From assembly GCF_001544475.1 (NCBI RefSeq), contig NZ_FCNW02000006.1, positions 62,001 to 126,000 on the forward strand: DNA of 64,000 nt, read 5' to 3'. Shown here piece after piece: positions 19,129-27,816 of the stretch (the first letter of the stretch is position 1; each line of letters begins with the position of its first letter). This DNA comes from Caballeronia humi. Its GTDB lineage: Bacteria > Pseudomonadota > Gammaproteobacteria > Burkholderiales > Burkholderiaceae. The notes under the pieces were generated by a model. The model made no database searches, was not told the DNA's origin, and worked only from the letters and a program-made list of their open reading frames with translations. The position numbers and the translations under genes are program-made.

Positions 19129-19138
19129 GCAACACCGA

Positions 19139-19161
19139 AAAGCCGCCCCTGCGGGCAGGCT
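19139..19161 (-). terminator. Terminator of the LysR gene
   Basis: On the minus strand AGCC and GGCT plus an inner CCC/GGG pair form a stem with a 2-base internal loop, followed by TTTTC. It lies between the LysR stop and the yaeQ start. Confidence 0.55.
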
Positions 19162-19173
19162 GAGTAAGAAGTT

Positions 19174-20148
19174 TCAAGCGGACGAGGGCTCAAGAGACGT
19201 GCCGTACACCTCGATGGCCGCGTCGCGCAACGCGTTGAGCACGACGGTCGCCGCCGGTGACAGCAGTTGCGTTTGCCGCGTGATGATACCGAAAGCGTCC
19301 ATCCGGCAAGGCAAATCGATTGCAAGGCGCTTCAGCACGCCGAACTGCTCGTACTGGCGTGCGACTTCCTCGGGCACGACCGCCAGCATGTCGCTCTGCA
19401 GAAGCAGGCTCGAAATTGCCAGAAAATTGTTCGTATTGACGACATTTTGCGGCGGATTGAGCCCGATTTGCGAAAACGTCAAATCAAAGCGATGCCGCAG
19501 CACGCTCCCCGGTGGATGCAGCACCCAGCTCGCGTTCACAATCGCCCGCAGGGTGAGGCCGGTCGCATTCTCCAGCGGATGGCCGGGGCGCGCGACCACG
19601 CACAGCGGCTCGTCGGCAAGCGGCTCGTAGCGCACGGCGTCCTTGAGCTGGCCCTGCCGCTCAAGTACGCGGCCGATCATGATGTCGAGTTCGCCCTGCG
19701 CGACGCGCGGCAGCATCACGTCCGAGGTCTCCACCTGCAGCCAGATTTCCAGTTGCGGATAGCGCGCCTTCACGCGCGACAGGGCAATCGGCACCATCGT
19801 CGCGGCGGCGGTCGCGATCGACCCGATCTGCACCTGTCCGGCGAGCCCCGCGCGCAACGCCGAGATTTCGTCGTGCGCCTGGCTCAGGTTCGACAGCACC
19901 ATGCGCGCGTGGCGGATCATCACTTCGCCGTAGAGCGTCGCGTGCATCCCGTGCGGCGTGCGGTCGAAGAGGCGCACGTCGAGCACGTCCTCCAGTTCCT
20001 TCAATAGCCGCGATGCCGCCGGCTGCGTCATCCCGAGGACGTCGGCGGCGCGGCGCACATTGCCTTCTTCCTCCATCGCGGCGAGCAGCAGCAACTGGCG
20101 CGTCTTCAGCCGCGCGCGCACGAACCAGTTCGAATAACTCTGCGGCAT
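19174..20148 (-). CDS. LysR-family regulator of the adjacent sugar-acid genes
   Basis: A 324-residue LysR protein with an N-terminal helix-turn-helix (LLLLAAMEEEGNVRRAADVLGMTQPAASRLLKELEDVLDVRLFDR) and a type-2 periplasmic-binding-like effector domain. The DNA-binding part resembles the GbpR/GalR-like group that controls galactose and arabinose utilisation. It diverges from an aldehyde dehydrogenase-dehydratase operon across 115 bases holding an inverted repeat of LysR type, so it is the likely regulator of that operon with a sugar-acid intermediate as effector. I start it at MPQSYSNWF; 59 more in-frame residues upstream are unlike the family. Confidence 0.93.
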   Translation of the reverse strand: MPQSYSNWFVRARLKTRQLLLLAAMEEEGNVRRAADVLGMTQPAASRLLKELEDVLDVRLFDRTPHGMHATLYGEVMIRHARMVLSNLSQAHDEISALRAGLAGQVQIGSIATAAATMVPIALSRVKARYPQLEIWLQVETSDVMLPRVAQGELDIMIGRVLERQGQLKDAVRYEPLADEPLCVVARPGHPLENATGLTLRAIVNASWVLHPPGSVLRHRFDLTFSQIGLNPPQNVVNTNNFLAISSLLLQSDMLAVVPEEVARQYEQFGVLKRLAIDLPCRMDAFGIITRQTQLLSPAATVVLNALRDAAIEVYGTSLEPSSA

Positions 20149-20182
20149 GACGTCGGCTCGATTTTGAGATGCCCGATGATGA

Positions 20183-20200
20183 CATACCGACTTTGATATG
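20183..20200. promoter_or_regulatory. Candidate LysR binding site in the divergent promoter region
   Basis: CATACC and GATATG, five of six positions complementary, separated by 6 bases. It sits 35 bases before the LysR start and 63 before the dehydrogenase start. Confidence 0.4.
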
Positions 20201-20263
20201 GCTACGGGCTGAAAACTGATTGGAAAGTCATCGCCCGACTGGGTACGCTGCGAGCACTTACTC

Positions 20264-21745
20264 ATGTATCGCTCGTCCACTTCAACGCCGATGAAACGCG
20301 AATCGCACGTCCCGCCGCTTTTCAAGCACTACCTGAACGGTGGCTGGGAGACGAGCGCAACCGTCGGGCTGTCGCAGAATCCGTCGGACCTGGACGAGCC
20401 GGTCGGTGAATACGTGCGCGCCGATGCACGTCAGGCCGACGCCGCCATCGACGCCGCCAGCGCCGCGTTTCGCGAATGGTCGCAGTCGAACGTTGCGCGG
20501 CGCGCCGAAGCGCTTGATGCAATCGGCAGCGAGATTCTCGCGCGCAAGACGGAGCTTGGACGGCTTCTGGCGCGCGAAGAAGGCAAGACGCTGCCCGAGG
20601 CGGTCGCGGAAGCGGCGCGCGCCGGGCATATCTTCAAGTTTTTCGCAGGCGAGGCGTTGCGCATTCCCGGCGAGCATCGCAGTTCGGTGCGCTCGAATAT
20701 CGATATCGATGTCACGCGCGAGCCGGTCGGCGTGATCGGCATCGTGACGCCGTGGAATTTTCCGCTCGCGATTCCCGCGTGGAAGATCGCGCCCGCGCTC
20801 GCCTACGGCAACTGCGTGGTGTTCAAGCCGGCCGAACTCGTGCCCGCCTGCGCGTGGGCGCTCGCCGACATCATCAGTCGCGCGGGGCTGCCCGCCGGCG
20901 TGTTCAACCTCGTGCTCGGCAGCGGGCGGCAGGCGGGCGCGCGCATCGTCGGGAATCCACTGGTGCAGGGCGTGAGTTTCACCGGATCGATGGCGACCGG
21001 TAGCGCCGTTTTGCAGGCTGCCGCCGCGCGCAACGCTCGCGTTCAACTGGAGATGGGGGGCAAGAATCCGCTCGTCGTATTGAACGACGCCGATCTTGCT
21101 ACCGCCGTTGATGCCGCCATCAACGGCGCCTATTTCTCCACCGGACAGCGCTGCACGGCTTCGTCGCGGCTAATAGTGGAAGCGGGCATCCACGAGCGTT
21201 TCGTCCATGCGATGCTCGCGCGCCTCGCTGCGTTGAACGTGGATCACGCGCTGAAAAAGGGCGCCGACATCGGTCCGGTCGCCGACGAGCGTCAATTGCA
21301 GCAAAACCTCGATTACATCGCGATCGGCGAGAAGGAAGGCGCGCAGTTGCTGCACGGCGGCCGCGTGCTGGAACGCGCGACGCGCGGCTATTTCATGGAG
21401 CCGGCGCTTTTCACCGGCACGCCGGACATGCGCATCGCGCGGGAAGAGATTTTCGGGCCGGTCGCCGTGGTGATCCCCGCCGACGACTACGCCCACGCGC
21501 TGCATCTCGCGAACGACACGCCGTTCGGTCTGTGCGCGGGCATCTGCACACAGTCGCTCAAGTACGCGCGCCATTTCAAGCGCCACAGCCAGAGCGGCAT
21601 GGTGATGGTGAACCTGTCGACGGCGGGCGTCGATTTTCACGTTCCGTTCGGCGGCACGAAGGCGTCGAGCTACGGCGCGCGCGAGCAAGGCGCGTACGCG
21701 GCCGATTTCTACACGACGATCAAGACCGCGTATGTAGCGGGCTAG
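20264..21745 (+). CDS. NAD(P)-dependent aldehyde dehydrogenase, probably 2-oxoglutarate semialdehyde dehydrogenase
   Basis: A 493-residue aldehyde dehydrogenase with all catalytic elements: PWNFPLAIPAWKIAPALAYG (cofactor pocket), GSMATGS, general base in LEMGGKNP and nucleophile in GQRCTASSR. Paired with an IlvD/Edd sugar-acid dehydratase and a GbpR-like regulator, it best fits the last step of oxidative (Weimberg-type) pentose breakdown, oxidising 2-oxoglutarate semialdehyde to 2-oxoglutarate. Specificity is inferred from context. An alternative ATG is at 20291; neither start has a strong ribosome site. Confidence 0.85.
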   Translation: MYRSSTSTPMKRESHVPPLFKHYLNGGWETSATVGLSQNPSDLDEPVGEYVRADARQADAAIDAASAAFREWSQSNVARRAEALDAIGSEILARKTELGRLLAREEGKTLPEAVAEAARAGHIFKFFAGEALRIPGEHRSSVRSNIDIDVTREPVGVIGIVTPWNFPLAIPAWKIAPALAYGNCVVFKPAELVPACAWALADIISRAGLPAGVFNLVLGSGRQAGARIVGNPLVQGVSFTGSMATGSAVLQAAAARNARVQLEMGGKNPLVVLNDADLATAVDAAINGAYFSTGQRCTASSRLIVEAGIHERFVHAMLARLAALNVDHALKKGADIGPVADERQLQQNLDYIAIGEKEGAQLLHGGRVLERATRGYFMEPALFTGTPDMRIAREEIFGPVAVVIPADDYAHALHLANDTPFGLCAGICTQSLKYARHFKRHSQSGMVMVNLSTAGVDFHVPFGGTKASSYGAREQGAYAADFYTTIKTAYVAG

Positions 21746-21843
21746 AACCTGGCAGCAACGCTGCTCGCGGTGCTGTTCGACCCGTTCCGCCGCAGCAAGC
21801 GCATGGTCTGAAGCCGGACGACAAGACAACTGGAGGAGCAACG

Positions 21844-23571
21844 ATGGCTGATTCGAACAAGAAGCCGCTGCGCAGTCAGGCGTGGTTCGGTTTGCAGGAC
21901 CGCGACGGGTTTTTGCACCGTTCGTGGATGAAGAACCAGGGCATTCCGCACGACAATTTCGACGGCCGGCCGGTGATCGGCATCTGCAACACGTGGTCCG
22001 AATTGACGCCGTGCAACGCGCACTTTCGCGAACTCGCCGAGTACGTAAAGCGCGGCGTGCGTGAGGCGGGCGGCTTGCCGCTCGAATTTCCGGTGATGTC
22101 GCTCGGCGAGACGAACCTGCGGCCGACTGCGATGCTGTTTCGCAATCTGGCTTCGATGGACGTCGAGGAATCGATTCGCGGCAATCCGATGGACGGCGTG
22201 ATCCTGCTCGTCGGTTGCGACAAGACGACGCCCGCGCTGTTGATGGGCGCCGCGTCGTGCAATCTGCCGGCGCTGGCGGTCTCCGGCGGTCCGATGCTGA
22301 ACGGCAAGTTCCGTGGCAAGAACATCGGCTCGGGCACGGGCGTGTGGCAGATGTCGGAGGAAGTGCGCGCCGGGACGATGACGCAGGAAGAATTCACCGA
22401 GGCCGAATCGTGCATGAACCGCTCGCGCGGACACTGCATGACGATGGGCACGGCTTCGACGATGGCGTCGATGGTCGAATCGCTCGGCATGGGTCTGCCG
22501 CACAACGCGGCGATTCCGGCCGTCGATGCGCGTCGTCAGGTGCTCGCGCACATGGCGGGGCGGCGCATCGTCGACATGGTTCGCGAGGATCTCACGATGG
22601 ACAAGATCCTCACGCGCGAGGCCTTCGAGAACGCGATCCGCACGAATGCGGCGATCGGCGGATCGACGAATGCGGTGCTGCATCTGATCGCGCTGGCGAA
22701 GCGGATCGGCGTCGAACTGAATCTCGACGACTGGGAGTTGGGCTCGGACGTGCCGTGTCTGGTGAACTTGCAGCCGTCCGGTGAGTTTTTGATGGAGGAT
22801 TTTTACTACGCAGGCGGGTTGCCGGCGGTCTTGAAGCTGATGGGCGATCAGGGGCTGCTGCATAAGGACGCGCTGACGGTCAACGGCAAGACGATCTGGG
22901 ACAACGTCAGCAATGCGCCGAACTATGACGAAAAGGTCATCACGACGTTCGAAGCGCCGTTCAAGCCAAAGGCGGGCATCGCCGTGTTAAGAGGCAATCT
23001 CGCGCCGAACGGCGCGGTGATCAAGCCGTCGGCGGCGACCGCGAGCCTCCTGAAGCATCGCGGACGCGCAGTCGTATTCGAGACGATCGAGGAACTGCAC
23101 GAGAAGGTCGATGACGAAACGCTCGATATCGACGAAAACTGCGTGATGGTGCTCAAGGGCGCGGGGCCGAAGGGTTATCCGGGCTTTGCGGAAGTCGGCA
23201 ACATGCCGCTGCCGAAAAAGGTGCTGCAAAAGGGCATCACCGACATGGTCCGCATTTCAGATGGCCGCATGAGCGGCACGGCTTACGGCGCGGTCGTGCT
23301 GCACGTCTCGCCGGAAGCGGCGGCGGGTGGACCGCTCGCGTTCGTGCAGACCGGCGACATGATCGAACTCGATGTGGAGGCGCGGCGGCTGCATCTCGAG
23401 GTATCGGACGACGAGCTGGAGCGGCGGCGCAAGCTGTGGCAAAAGCCGGAAAGCCCGAAGCGCGGCTATTACAAGCTTTATGTCGAACACGTATTACAGG
23501 CCGATCAGGGCGCGGACCTGGATTTTCTGGTGGGATCGAGCGGCGCGCCAGTGCCGCGGGATTCGCATTGA
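21844..23571 (+). CDS. IlvD/Edd-family dehydratase, probably L-arabinonate (sugar acid) dehydratase
   Basis: A 575-residue iron-sulfur dehydratase. Cys57, Cys125 (GCDKTTPALLMGAAS) and Cys198 (SRGHCMTMGTAST) have the same spacing as the [2Fe-2S] ligands of characterised L-arabinonate dehydratase. Closing motifs DGRMSGTAYGAVVLHVSPEA are intact. The protein is closer to sugar-acid dehydratases than to amino-acid IlvD, from the absence of the IlvD N-terminal pattern and from its gene partners. It would make 2-keto-3-deoxy-pentonate. GGAGGAGCAACG before ATG is an excellent ribosome site. The middle enzyme of the pathway (2-keto-3-deoxy-pentonate dehydratase) is not in the window. Confidence 0.9.
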   Translation: MADSNKKPLRSQAWFGLQDRDGFLHRSWMKNQGIPHDNFDGRPVIGICNTWSELTPCNAHFRELAEYVKRGVREAGGLPLEFPVMSLGETNLRPTAMLFRNLASMDVEESIRGNPMDGVILLVGCDKTTPALLMGAASCNLPALAVSGGPMLNGKFRGKNIGSGTGVWQMSEEVRAGTMTQEEFTEAESCMNRSRGHCMTMGTASTMASMVESLGMGLPHNAAIPAVDARRQVLAHMAGRRIVDMVREDLTMDKILTREAFENAIRTNAAIGGSTNAVLHLIALAKRIGVELNLDDWELGSDVPCLVNLQPSGEFLMEDFYYAGGLPAVLKLMGDQGLLHKDALTVNGKTIWDNVSNAPNYDEKVITTFEAPFKPKAGIAVLRGNLAPNGAVIKPSAATASLLKHRGRAVVFETIEELHEKVDDETLDIDENCVMVLKGAGPKGYPGFAEVGNMPLPKKVLQKGITDMVRISDGRMSGTAYGAVVLHVSPEAAAGGPLAFVQTGDMIELDVEARRLHLEVSDDELERRRKLWQKPESPKRGYYKLYVEHVLQADQGADLDFLVGSSGAPVPRDSH

Positions 23572-23597
23572 AACGGAGTTTCTGAGCGAAGGCGTTT

Positions 23598-23632
23598 AAC
23601 CGATGCGATTAAAAACCGCATCGGTTTTTTTT
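23598..23632 (+). terminator. Terminator of the dehydrogenase-dehydratase operon
   Basis: A perfect 10-bp stem (AACCGATGCG / CGCATCGGTT), 9-base loop, followed by an eight-base T-run. Confidence 0.92.
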
Positions 23633-23653
23633 AACGCGGCGTTGAGACGCGCG

Positions 23654-23995
23654 TTATTGATCGATAAAACGATCTGTCGTCCACATGCCCTTCGTGTCGC
23701 TATTTGAGGCGTTCACGAATTCGACATCGTGGCCGACTACGCGCAATACCCGGAAATGCGAATCGACCGGAGTCGAAATACACTCGAAGCCTTCGAAGAA
23801 CTGCTGCATCTTCTGCTGCTCGCCCGCTTGCGCGTGCTGATCGGCGGAATCGAACGTATTCTTGGAGAGGCAGCCGTAGGAATTGGGTCTGAACTTGAAT
23901 GTCTGCTGGGGCTGGACCACGCTATCCGCGTGAGCCGCCGAAATCGCGGCGAACAAACCGACCATCGCAATAACAGCACTGGCGCGCTTCTTCAT
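23654..23995 (-). CDS. Small secreted protein of unknown function
   Basis: A 113-residue protein with a standard signal peptide (MKKRASAVIAMVGLFAAISAAHA, cleaved after residue ~23). The mature part is ~90 residues with two cysteines (GCLSKN and FECIST) likely forming one disulfide, so it is probably periplasmic. GGAGG 7 bases before the ATG confirms the start. No family recognised. It stands alone between a terminator and a 394-base A+T-rich gap. Confidence 0.8.
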   Translation of the reverse strand: MKKRASAVIAMVGLFAAISAAHADSVVQPQQTFKFRPNSYGCLSKNTFDSADQHAQAGEQQKMQQFFEGFECISTPVDSHFRVLRVVGHDVEFVNASNSDTKGMWTTDRFIDQ

Positions 23996-24389
23996 TTATT
24001 TGCCTCCAAGCGGATTTTGTCTCGGGAAATTAGCTATATGTTTAATAGGGCTAATCCGCAGCGTTTATCCTAGACCAGATATTGCAAGTTACAAGCACAT
24101 CTTGTGTGCGCTCGCAACACGACAGATTGTCGCAGGCCTCTTTTAAATAGTTTGCGAGAAAAAGGACGGGCTTTATCTATAAGCTTTTGGAATTTATGAA
24201 CGCTGTACAGAGAAAATGACGCGACGCAACCAAGCTTGTTTGAAAACGACCGAAATGGCGCATTTCTAATACAGCAGACGTGCCGCGTGGATGTTCCGCT
24301 CCGCGCAGACGAGCGTCAGAAAACATGCCAAGGGCTTGCACGCGTCGCGTCTTCGTGGACAAATCGGCTGATAAACCTTGGAGACAACG
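23996..24389. other. Gene-free A+T-rich region upstream of the LysE exporter
   Basis: A 394-base gap between divergent genes, more A+T-rich than the surroundings. It holds two small inverted repeats: GTGTGCG-ct-CGCAACAC (imperfect, about 24114-24130) and CGACA-gat-TGTCG just after it. These may be operator sites. No gene or RNA was recognised. Confidence 0.5.
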
Positions 24390-25019
24390 ATGACCCTCGC
24401 TCAATGGCTGCCCTTCGCGATTGCTTCCGCGATCCTCGTCGCGATTCCCGGACCGACCGTGTTGCTCGTCGTGTCCTATGCGCTCGGCCACGGCCGCAAA
24501 TATGCCCTCGCGACGACTGTCGGCGTGGCGCTCGGCGACCTCACCGCGATGACCGCGTCGATGCTGGGCCTGGGCGTGCTGCTCGCGGCATCGGCGGAGT
24601 TGTTCACGGTGCTCAAGTGGGCGGGCGCGGCGTATCTCGTGTATCTGGGCGTCAGGCTGTGGCGCGCGCCGGTCGTGATCGATGCTGGTGAGATGAAGCC
24701 GCCGGCCGAGCTGCGCACCAGCCGGATTCTTGCGCACGCGTACGCCGTGACGACGCTCAATCCGAAGAGCATGATCTTCTTTGTCGCCTTCGTGCCGCAG
24801 TTCATCGATCCGCATGTGGCGAGCGTCTCGCAGATTGCGATTTTCGAGGCGACGTTCGTCGGCATCGCGGCGGCCAATTCGCTGGCTTATGCGCTGCTGG
24901 CTTCGGGAGCGAGGCGGGCGATCCGGAGGACGTCGGTGCAGCGGGCCGTCAACCGCACCGGCGGCGCGCTCTTGATGGGCGCGGGTATTTTTGCGGCGGC
25001 ATGGAAGAAGGCGACATGA
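24390..25019 (+). CDS. LysE/RhtB-family amino-acid exporter
   Basis: A 209-residue inner-membrane exporter with about six hydrophobic segments and the family's GPTVLLVVSYALGHGRKYALAT motif near the N-terminus (residues ~22-45) and LNPKSMIFFVAFVPQFID in the middle. The substrate is unknown; relatives export lysine, threonine or homoserine lactones. GGAG 6 bases before the ATG sets the start. A TTG 12 bases upstream is less likely. Its stop overlaps the start of the next gene by 4 bases, so they form an operon. Confidence 0.93.
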   Translation: MTLAQWLPFAIASAILVAIPGPTVLLVVSYALGHGRKYALATTVGVALGDLTAMTASMLGLGVLLAASAELFTVLKWAGAAYLVYLGVRLWRAPVVIDAGEMKPPAELRTSRILAHAYAVTTLNPKSMIFFVAFVPQFIDPHVASVSQIAIFEATFVGIAAANSLAYALLASGARRAIRRTSVQRAVNRTGGALLMGAGIFAAAWKKAT

Positions 25020-25486
25020 ACGGACTCGACGATTGGACCTCGGCGGCGCGAAACGTGTATTTCGCGCTGCTCGACGACTGGAACCGGCAGGACGCGCGCG
25101 CGATGGCCTCGCGTTTCGCGGAGCGCGGCAGCATGGTGGGCTTCGATGGAAGCGCCATCGACGGAAGAACGGCGATCGAAGCGCATCTCGCGCCGATTTT
25201 CGAGCAGCATCCGACGCCGCTTTTTGTGGCGAAGGTACGCGAGGTGCGGCGAATGGCGGGCGGGCAGGTGCTGCTGCTACGCGGCGTCGCGGGGATGTGG
25301 CCGCGCGGGGCGGAGGATTTGAATCCGGAACTCAATGCCGTGCAGACGATGGTGGTTTCGCTGTGCGATGGGGTGTATCGGATCGAGATGTTTCAGAACA
25401 CCCCCGCGGCGTTGCATGGGCGTGCGGAGGAGGGGGAGAGGTTGACGGCGGAGTTGAGGAGGGTGGGGAGGCCGGTGGCGGCGTGA
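25016..25486 (+). CDS. SnoaL-like / DUF4440-type small protein
   Basis: A 156-residue protein with the alpha+beta-cone (NTF2-like) pattern: WNRQDARAMASRFAERGSMVGFDGSAIDGRTAIEAHLAPIF, then strands around GGQVLLLRGVAGM and VVSLCDGVYRIEMFQNTPAALHG. Relatives include SgcJ/EcaC-type proteins that bind small ligands; no reaction is established. The ATG overlaps the LysE stop (ATGA), implying coupled expression with the exporter. The C-terminus is rich in Glu/Arg/Gly. It converges with mnmE. Confidence 0.87.
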   Translation: MNGLDDWTSAARNVYFALLDDWNRQDARAMASRFAERGSMVGFDGSAIDGRTAIEAHLAPIFEQHPTPLFVAKVREVRRMAGGQVLLLRGVAGMWPRGAEDLNPELNAVQTMVVSLCDGVYRIEMFQNTPAALHGRAEEGERLTAELRRVGRPVAA

Positions 25487-25507
25487 GGGCGATCAACGGC
25501 GCGCTTT

Positions 25508-26899
25508 TCACTTTCCAATACAAAACCGGCTGAAAATCACCCCCAGCAGATCATCCGACGTGAATTCACCGGTGATCGAATTCAGCGAGTCCTGTGCGAG
25601 CCGCAGTTCTTCGGCGAAAAGATCGAGCGCCTGCGAGTTCTGCTCCGCGTGATCGGCGGCGGCGGCGAGATGTTCCGCCGCCATTCGCAACGCGATCAGA
25701 TGCCTTTCGCGCGCCAGGTACACGCTCTCCGCACCCGCCTGCCACCCAGCGATTTTCAGCAATTCATCGCGCAACAGCGCGATCCCATCCCCCGTCTTCG
25801 CGGACAGCCGCACCTCGCGCGCGCCGCCAGCATCAGCCTGCGTCACCGACGCCTCGACGCCCGCCAAATCCGCTTTGTTCGACACGCGCACGACCGGCAC
25901 GCCCGCCGGAAAGCGCGCCGCGATCGACACATCCTCGGGCGTCACGCCGACGCGCGCGTCGAGCAGATGCAGCACGACATCCGCGCGCTCGATCTCGCCC
26001 CACGTCCGCTCGATGCCGATCCGCTCGACCTCGTCCTCCGTCTCGCGCAAGCCCGCGGTATCGATCACGTGCAGCGGAATGCCTTCGATCTGAATCGTCT
26101 GAGTCACCTTGTCGCGGGTTGTGCCGGCGATCGGCGTGACGATCGCGAGTTCCGCCCCCGCGAGCGCATTCAGCAACGACGACTTCCCGACGTTCGGCTG
26201 TCCCGCCAGCACCACCGACAGCCCCTCGCGCAACAGCGCGCCCTGTCGCGCGTCGGCGAGCACCATCGCGAGGCGTTCGCGGATGCGCGCGAGCTTGCCG
26301 CGGGCATCGGCCGCTTCAAGGAAGTCGATCTCCTCCTCGGGAAAATCGAGCGTCGCCTCGACCAGCATCCGGAGCGTGATCACGTCCTCGACGAGCGCGT
26401 GGATTTCGCGCGAAAACGCGCCGTCGAGCGAGCGGCCCGCCGAGCGCGCGGCCGCTTCCGTGCTCGCCTCGATCAAATCGGCGACGGCCTCGGCTTGCGC
26501 GAGATCGAGCTTGTCGTTGAGAAACGCGCGGCGCGTGAATTCGCCAGGCTCGGCGAGCCGCAAGCCGAATTCGCGGCCGATTTCGATCGCCCGCTGCAAC
26601 ACGAGCTGCAGGACGATCGGCCCGCCGTGGCCCTGCAGTTCGAGCACGTACTCACCGGTGTACGAGTACGGCGCCGGGAAATGGAGCGCGATGCCGCGAT
26701 CGAGCGCGTCGCCGTTTGCTGCGATAAAGGGGACATAGCTCGCGTGGCGCGGCTTGAGGAGCTGACCGCAAAGCGCGTGCATCGCGTGGGCGGCCGCCGC
26801 CTCGCCCGCCCGCCCGAACGACAGCCGCACTACGCCGATCCCGCCGCGCCCCGGTGCAGTGGCAATGGCGACGATCGGATCGGTATCGTGGTTCGACAT
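25508..26899 (-). CDS. mnmE: tRNA uridine-5-carboxymethylaminomethyl modification GTPase
   Basis: With MnmG it modifies U34 of several tRNAs. At 463 residues it is full length. The N-terminal folate-binding domain starts [27 protein letters not shown], the G domain has GQPNVGKSS (residues 233-241), DTAGLRET and NKADL, and the C-terminus ends FSRFCIGK with the essential Cys. In most proteobacteria it directly follows yidC; here 1.4 kb with two opposite-strand genes lies between, so it must use its own promoter. Confidence 0.98.
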   Translation of the reverse strand: MSNHDTDPIVAIATAPGRGGIGVVRLSFGRAGEAAAAHAMHALCGQLLKPRHASYVPFIAANGDALDRGIALHFPAPYSYTGEYVLELQGHGGPIVLQLVLQRAIEIGREFGLRLAEPGEFTRRAFLNDKLDLAQAEAVADLIEASTEAAARSAGRSLDGAFSREIHALVEDVITLRMLVEATLDFPEEEIDFLEAADARGKLARIRERLAMVLADARQGALLREGLSVVLAGQPNVGKSSLLNALAGAELAIVTPIAGTTRDKVTQTIQIEGIPLHVIDTAGLRETEDEVERIGIERTWGEIERADVVLHLLDARVGVTPEDVSIAARFPAGVPVVRVSNKADLAGVEASVTQADAGGAREVRLSAKTGDGIALLRDELLKIAGWQAGAESVYLARERHLIALRMAAEHLAAAADHAEQNSQALDLFAEELRLAQDSLNSITGEFTSDDLLGVIFSRFCIGK

Positions 26900-26987
26900 G
26901 GAGCGGCTTTTCGGGATGGGTTCGAGGTGCCCGCATTGTAGCGCGGGGCATTTGGGGGCTCGGACGGCAGATGATTCGGGACTATTC

Positions 26988-27018
26988 TTGGTTTATCTTA
27001 TTTGAGATAGGCTATAAG
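26988..27018 (+). promoter_or_regulatory. Promoter with embedded operator upstream of the first Cro/CI-like gene
   Basis: TTGGTT (26988-26993) and TATAAG (27013-27018) flank a 16-base inverted repeat (26994-27009: TATCTTA...TGAGATA, arms 6 of 7 complementary). The repeat therefore fills the spacer, the classic place for a repressor site. A related repeat stands upstream of the paralogous second gene. Confidence 0.55.
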
Positions 27019-27209
27019 TTGCCGATTCAGATCCATTGAGAGGCAATCAGACGGCTAGCGCAACAATGCGTGCGGCGTCCGGAGTACATGGCCTAAATCC
27101 ATCAATTGTCTAATAAATTTCTTATGCGCGATAAATTAAACACGGCCGCCGCCAAATCTATCGTAGATGGTTGACTAGCCGTCAACGTTTGCCTCGCACA
27201 ATCGCGACC

Positions 27210-27626
27210 ATGCCAACCGTTCAAGAAAAGGCCGATTTCTCGGATCGCCTGAAATTCTCCATGACCCGCGCTCCCGAGAAGATGCGGGGCGCGACTGATC
27301 TCGCGTTGCACTTCAATCTTCGCTATCACGGCGAGCCCGTGTCGCCACAGACGACGCACAAGTGGCTCACCGCGCGTTCGATTCCAACCGTCGATAAATT
27401 GCAGACCCTGGCCGAATGGTTCAAGGTCGATCAGCATTGGTTGCACTACGGGCCGCCGCCGAGCGGCAATCCGCAGGCCGTGCCGAAGCCGCTTGCCAGG
27501 GATGAGCAATATCCGGCTTCGGAGGAAATGATCGAACTCGCTTCGAAGATCGAGGCGTTATCGCCACATCATCGGTATCTTGTCGAGCAGTTGATCGAAC
27601 AGTTTTATGGGACCGGAAAGCGGTGA
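27210..27626 (+). CDS. Cro/CI-like helix-turn-helix regulator, copy 1
   Basis: A 138-residue protein. Residues ~8-75 form a phage-repressor-like helix-turn-helix: FSDRLKFSM, then GATDLALHFNLRYHGEPVSPQTTHKWLTARSIPTVDKLQTLAEWFKVDQHWLHYG. The C-terminal ~60 residues contain a predicted helix (ASEEMIELASKIEALSPHHRYLVEQLIEQF) that may dimerise. Similar proteins are common, unnamed, in Burkholderiales. It is a paralog of the gene at 27817. No clear ribosome site is seen. A TTG-initiated longer frame (27171) is possible but weaker. The gene lies on the strand opposite to the ancient yidC-mnmE operon and the region is A+T-rich, which suggests insertion. Confidence 0.83.
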   Translation: MPTVQEKADFSDRLKFSMTRAPEKMRGATDLALHFNLRYHGEPVSPQTTHKWLTARSIPTVDKLQTLAEWFKVDQHWLHYGPPPSGNPQAVPKPLARDEQYPASEEMIELASKIEALSPHHRYLVEQLIEQFYGTGKR

Positions 27627-27672
27627 TTTGTCGTTTCTGCGGCAATCGCTTAGATAGTGATTAGGACAATTT

Positions 27673-27688
27673 TCTCTTAAACGAGATA
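27673..27688. promoter_or_regulatory. Second copy of the regulator operator
   Basis: Read on the minus strand this is TATCTCGTTTAAGAGA. It matches 12 of 16 positions of the repeat at 26994-27009 and keeps its inverted form. It lies in the gap between the two paralogous regulator genes. Confidence 0.5.
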
Positions 27689-27816
27689 GCGCTTCTAGCG
27701 CTCGGTCGCGAGTCATGTACTTCCGGCACTTTTTCGAGATTCAGTAGAAATGGGTGAAGTAGTTTGACCAACGCTGCTTCCTCATTCGCTCGGCCTTTCG
27801 ATCCAGAATTCGCAGC

